The position numbers and the translations under genes are program-made. From Halorarius litoreus (GTDB taxonomy: Archaea > Halobacteriota > Halobacteria > Halobacteriales > Haloarculaceae), in NCBI RefSeq assembly GCF_024362405.1, contig NZ_CP101454.1, positions 1,488,001-1,552,000 on the forward strand: DNA of 64,000 nucleotides, in the 5' to 3' direction. How positions within the stretch are numbered: the first letter of the stretch is position 1; every line of letters begins with the position of its first letter. This document shows positions 61,205 through 64,000 of this stretch, in pieces. The notes beneath the pieces are model-generated. The model had not been told where the DNA came from. It was given only the letters and a program-made list of their open reading frames with translations, and searched no databases.

Positions 61205-61240
61205 CATAAAGTCGTTGCCGGCTCGGCCCAATCGTTTAAG
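61205..61240. promoter_or_regulatory. Divergent TATA boxes
   Basis: TTTATG on the minus strand (61205-61210) is 25 nt upstream of the gene starting at 61179. TTTAAG on the plus strand (61235-61240) is 23 nt upstream of the gene starting at 61264. Both are at leaderless spacing, so the two promoters are back to back. Confidence 0.65.
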
Positions 61241-61263
61241 CCGCAGCCGCGAGCACTGCGAGT

Positions 61264-61431
61264 ATGGTAGACGCTGAGGACCTCCTGAAGGTCATTCTGG
61301 TACTGGTGATTATCTGGATCGGGCTCGAAATTCTCGGGGAGATCGTCGGATTCCTGTTCGGCCCGTTCTCCTCGATCCTCGGACTGGTCGTCATCGTACT
61401 CATCGTGCTGTTCCTACTCGACAGGATTTAA
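61264..61431 (+). CDS. Small membrane protein, DUF7554-like
   Basis: 55 residues: MVDAEDLLKVILVLVIIWIGLEILGEI then FGPFSSILGLVVIVLIVLFLLDRI. Two membrane helices separated by a Gly/Pro/Phe turn. This matches the short haloarchaeal family I associate with DUF7554, function unknown. The TATA box 23 nt upstream and the well-defined helices support expression. Nothing else about its role can be said. Confidence 0.7.
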   Translation: MVDAEDLLKVILVLVIIWIGLEILGEIVGFLFGPFSSILGLVVIVLIVLFLLDRI

Positions 61432-61455
61432 CGTCCGAACTCCGTCTCCCCGAGC

Positions 61456-61941
61456 GTGTACAGCGTCAACGTCCCCGTCCCGAGCGAGGTGACGCGACTC
61501 GCGGTCGGCCTCGCCTCGAACTGCATCACCGCCGAGCAGCGGCGGGGACACACGCTCGTCGCCAAGCGCCTCCCCGACGAGCGGTTCGAGTCGATGACGC
61601 GCCGCGCCCGTGCCGCGCTCGAAGGCACCCCGCCCTTCGCCGCGCGGGTGTCGGGCATCGACCTCTTCCGAGACCCACCCTCGGGGAAGGCCCCGGTCGC
61701 GTACCTCGTCGTCGAGTCGCCCGAACTCTACCGGATTCACGAGACGCTCTGTGAGGTGTTCGACCCCGTGCCGGGCTTCGAGGGCGACGAGTACGACCCG
61801 CACGTCACCATCGCCCGCGGGGGCGACGCTGCCGACCTCCTCGGGCGAGACATCGAACCGTTCGAGTGGACGGTCGAGCGACTCGCGTTCTGGCATCCGG
61901 GTCGCGAACTCGAAGTCGAGACCGTGGCGTTACCTGCCTAG
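61456..61941 (+). CDS. 2'-5' RNA ligase / cyclic phosphodiesterase-like protein
   Basis: 161 residues from GTG at 61456 (VYSVNVPVPSEVTRLAVGL). The 2H phosphoesterase fold needs two H-x-(T/S) motifs; I see HTLVAKRL near residue 32 and DPHVTIARGG near residue 117, so the first has Leu in the x+1 place and Thr between. Family members hydrolyse 2',3'-cyclic phosphates or ligate tRNA halves. Cytosolic. Its stop overlaps the end of the helicase gene by 4 bp. Confidence 0.75.
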   Translation: MYSVNVPVPSEVTRLAVGLASNCITAEQRRGHTLVAKRLPDERFESMTRRARAALEGTPPFAARVSGIDLFRDPPSGKAPVAYLVVESPELYRIHETLCEVFDPVPGFEGDEYDPHVTIARGGDAADLLGRDIEPFEWTVERLAFWHPGRELEVETVALPA

Positions 61942-64000
61942 GGCTGCGGCGGCTCTCCCTCCCACGCGTCCATGTCGGAGTAGAAGTTCAGCATCGCGTA
62001 CTTGAGTTTCCCGGGGCCGATGTCGATGTGTTCGGTGCGCTCCTCCTCGGGGAACGACCGGTACACCGAGTAGTCGCCCAGTTCGGCGGCGTTCGACGCC
62101 GTGTACCGCTCGTCGACGAGGATTCTGACCCCGAAGTCCTCGGGGTTGCGCACGACGCGACCGAGCGCCTGCCGGGTCTTTCGGACCGTGGGCACCTCGA
62201 CGGCGTACTCCCAGCCCTTGTCCTCGTCAGCGTGGGACGAAGTCCCACGAGCATCCGGGCGTAGCCCGGATGCGCCGCCGAAGGCCGTCGCGTAGGCGTT
62301 CTGCACCGCCTGCATCCGGTCGTCGAGATGGGGATAGGGAACGCCGACCACCGCGACCGTCCGCGCGTCGTCGTCGTCGTAGCTCACGCCCTCCGCGAGG
62401 GTGCCCCACAGCGACGTGAAGAGGACGGCGTTCTCGTCGGCGACGAACTCTTCCTTGAGCTCCTGGGCGCGGACGCCCGGCCGGTCGAGGTACGGGGTGG
62501 CGTCCGTCTCGACCTGGTGGAAGTAGCGTTCGGCTTCGGCGTAGGAGGGGAAGAACGCGAGTGTGTTGCCGGGCGTCATCTCGACGGCGTCGGTCAGGAC
62601 CTCGGTGATAGTCTCCTGCATCCCGGGGTCGTCCCGCTGGCTGGCGAACAGCGCGGGTGTGTCGACCGCGTAGGTGCGGCGGCGCTCCGGCGGGAACTGC
62701 TCGCCGAACGCCATCGTCAGCGGCCCGTCCTCGTGGTCCGTCCCCACGCCGAGCACGTCCTCGACCACGTCGAACGGGCGGAGGGTCGCACTCATCAGCA
62801 CCGACGCGTAGAGTTCCTCGAACAGCGGTTCGGTCACCTGCCGCGGGATGCAGGTGTAGAGTTCGGCACGACCGTACACGCCGCTCTCGTCGCGGCGCAC
62901 GGAGACGACGGGGTAGGTGCCCGCCGCCGCGGAGCCTGACATCCACTCGTCGATGAATCCCGACGCCTGCAGGACGCGACACTCCTTTCGCGTGGTGGTC
63001 TCGCCCTCCTTGTACTGTTCCTGGTACTGCTGGTCGAGCGCCGCCCCGAGGTTCAGCGCCTGCTCCAGGTCCTGCTTGTAGCCGGGGCCCTCGTAGGCGT
63101 CGAGGAACGCGAGCGTCAGGTCGTCGCGGCCCTCCTCGTTGTCGACGGTGATGTCTTCCCAGGTCTCGTCCAGGGTCTCGCGTGCGCCGATGCCGAGCCC
63201 GTCGTCGTACACCGCGCGGAGTGCCTCGCGGTACGCCGCCACGACGCGTTCGGTCGCCTCGACGCGGTAGTCGTCCACCTCCTCCAGTTCGTCGAGCGCA
63301 CCGTCGAGGGTCGTCTCGGTCAGCTGGCGGGTCGCGTGGTCGCGGGCGGCGGACTCGATGTTGTGCGCCTCGTCGAACACGGCGACCACGTCTTCGGGGT
63401 CGCGGCCGAGCCACCGGAAGAACTGCTCGCGAATCATGGGGTCGAGCAGGTGGTTGTAGTTGCAGACGACGAGGTCGACGCCCTCCATTCCCTCTTTCAG
63501 TAGCTCGTACCCGCAGAACCCCTGTGCGTGCGCGTACTCGTACACGTCGTCGGGCGTCCGCACGTCGTCGTACAGCCACTGGTAGAACTCGTCGGTATCG
63601 CCGGTGAGGTTCGCGTAGAACCGCTCGCAGACGTTCCCCTCGTCTATCGCCTCGACGCCCTCCTCGACGGCCTCCAGTTCGTCCATCACCGACGACCGGG
63701 CCTTGGCGGCCTGCTCGTTGCCGTCCTGTGCGGCGTCGAGGAGTTCCTGCTGGCGGCGTTCGAGGTCGGTGAGCTCCTGCTCCTGTTCGACGAGCTTGCG
63801 GGTCGTATCGCGCAGCTCCTGGCACTCCTGGTAGCCCACGTCGATGTGGCACATCGACCCCTTCCCGCGGAAGACGACGGTCCGAATCGGTTGCTGGCGG
63901 GTGATGGCCCGTGCCTCCGCGATGAACTGGCGGGTCTGCTGGTGGACGTTCGTGGTGATGACGACGGTCTTGTTCTCCTGCTCGGCGTATTCGAGCGCTG
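61938..64000 (-). CDS. XPD/Rad3-type ATP-dependent DNA helicase, N-terminus beyond window
   Basis: About 687 codons visible; the frame runs off the right edge. Superfamily 2 iron-sulfur helicase. DEAH box in VVAVFDEAHNIESAARD; four Cys for the Fe-S cluster (SMCHIDVGYQEC, NVCERFY, GFCGYELL); helicase C motifs FFPSYAEAERYF, LFTSLWGTLAEGVSY and the motif VI RKTRQALGRVVR. Unwinds DNA 5'-3', acting in repair or replication restart. The visible internal Met at 63854 is not the start. Between AFGG and GWEYAVE the coding strand holds two perfect hairpins (62231-62273). Confidence 0.9.
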   Translation of the reverse strand, partial: ALEYAEQENKTVVITTNVHQQTRQFIAEARAITRQQPIRTVVFRGKGSMCHIDVGYQECQELRDTTRKLVEQEQELTDLERRQQELLDAAQDGNEQAAKARSSVMDELEAVEEGVEAIDEGNVCERFYANLTGDTDEFYQWLYDDVRTPDDVYEYAHAQGFCGYELLKEGMEGVDLVVCNYNHLLDPMIREQFFRWLGRDPEDVVAVFDEAHNIESAARDHATRQLTETTLDGALDELEEVDDYRVEATERVVAAYREALRAVYDDGLGIGARETLDETWEDITVDNEEGRDDLTLAFLDAYEGPGYKQDLEQALNLGAALDQQYQEQYKEGETTTRKECRVLQASGFIDEWMSGSAAAGTYPVVSVRRDESGVYGRAELYTCIPRQVTEPLFEELYASVLMSATLRPFDVVEDVLGVGTDHEDGPLTMAFGEQFPPERRRTYAVDTPALFASQRDDPGMQETITEVLTDAVEMTPGNTLAFFPSYAEAERYFHQVETDATPYLDRPGVRAQELKEEFVADENAVLFTSLWGTLAEGVSYDDDDARTVAVVGVPYPHLDDRMQAVQNAYATAFGGASGLRPDARGTSSHADEDKGWEYAVEVPTVRKTRQALGRVVRNPEDFGVRILVDERYTASNAAELGDYSVYRSFPEEERTEHIDIGPGKLKYAMLNFYSDMDAWEGEPPQP
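62231..62273. repeat. Two adjacent perfect triloop hairpins inside the helicase gene
   Basis: CGTGGGAC-GAA-GTCCCACG (62231-62249), then one base, then GCATCCGGGC-GTA-GCCCGGATGC (62251-62273). In frame they encode about 14 residues (ASGLRPDARGTSSH) in a surface loop between conserved helicase segments. The same pairing style occurs at 60254-60304 in the argG leader. Confidence 0.9.

Noticed and set aside
63854-63854. Internal Met as helicase start
   Set aside because: The same frame continues with helicase-like sequence (VVITTNVHQQTRQF, VVFRGKGSMC) to the window edge, so the true start lies outside.

Overview
This is a 64 kb stretch of chromosome from an extremely halophilic archaeon (class Halobacteria). 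The DNA is GC-rich, the proteins are rich in Asp and Glu, and starts are preceded by TATA boxes about 24-28 nt upstream of ATG, as expected for leaderless haloarchaeal transcripts. Marker genes are archaeal: a thermosome subunit, the DNA polymerase D small subunit, PurO, LysW/ArgW-type arginine synthesis, bacterio-opsin-activator-type regulators and Tat lipoproteins. I cannot assign a genus from the sequence alone.

Layout. 1-7.3 kb: partial ornithine cyclodeaminase/alanine dehydrogenase-like gene, lipoproteins, an acetyltransferase, the thermosome subunit, a PadR-like regulator, and tRNA-Ser(GGA) with a duplicated 3' flank. 7.3-13 kb: RidA, a broken patatin, a ferritin-like protein, a flavin-binding stress-type protein, signal peptidase I and PolD small subunit (DP1). 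13-25.5 kb: regulators (two DUF7344-like, two HTH_10), a KaiC-like protein with a degenerate P-loop, aspartate kinase, PurO, a polytopic membrane protein and a beta-propeller lipoprotein. 25.5-28 kb: a lower-GC island holding a double-HNH protein and tRNA-Gln(CUG), edged by an AT-rich block. 28-40 kb: amino-acid transporter pair, orphan WtpA-like binding protein, HAD phosphatase, alpha/beta hydrolase, histidine kinase, RND exporter and SerA. 40-48 kb: two tandem giant esterase paralogues, a beta-propeller remnant and threonine synthase. 48-51 kb: small regulators and an EEP-family nuclease/phosphatase.

51-60 kb is a complete arginine route on the minus strand: argG-argH, then argW(lysW)-argX-argC-argB-argD-argE-argF. 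Glutamate is attached to the 54-residue carrier ArgW, phosphorylated, reduced, transaminated and released as ornithine, which ArgF, ArgG and ArgH convert to arginine. 60-64 kb has small membrane proteins, a 2'-5' RNA ligase-like protein and the C-terminal part of an XPD/Rad3-type helicase running off the window.

The most unusual signals are: (i) an inverted pair of origin-recognition-box-like elements inside the disordered linker of the DP1 gene; (ii) paired perfect hairpins with GAA/GTA triloops in the argG leader region and again inside the helicase reading frame; (iii) the two-module HNH protein in a low-GC island; (iv) the 85-bp duplication of the tRNA-Ser 3' end; (v) a patatin gene with two apparent frameshifts. 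No CRISPR array, transposase or integrase gene was found.
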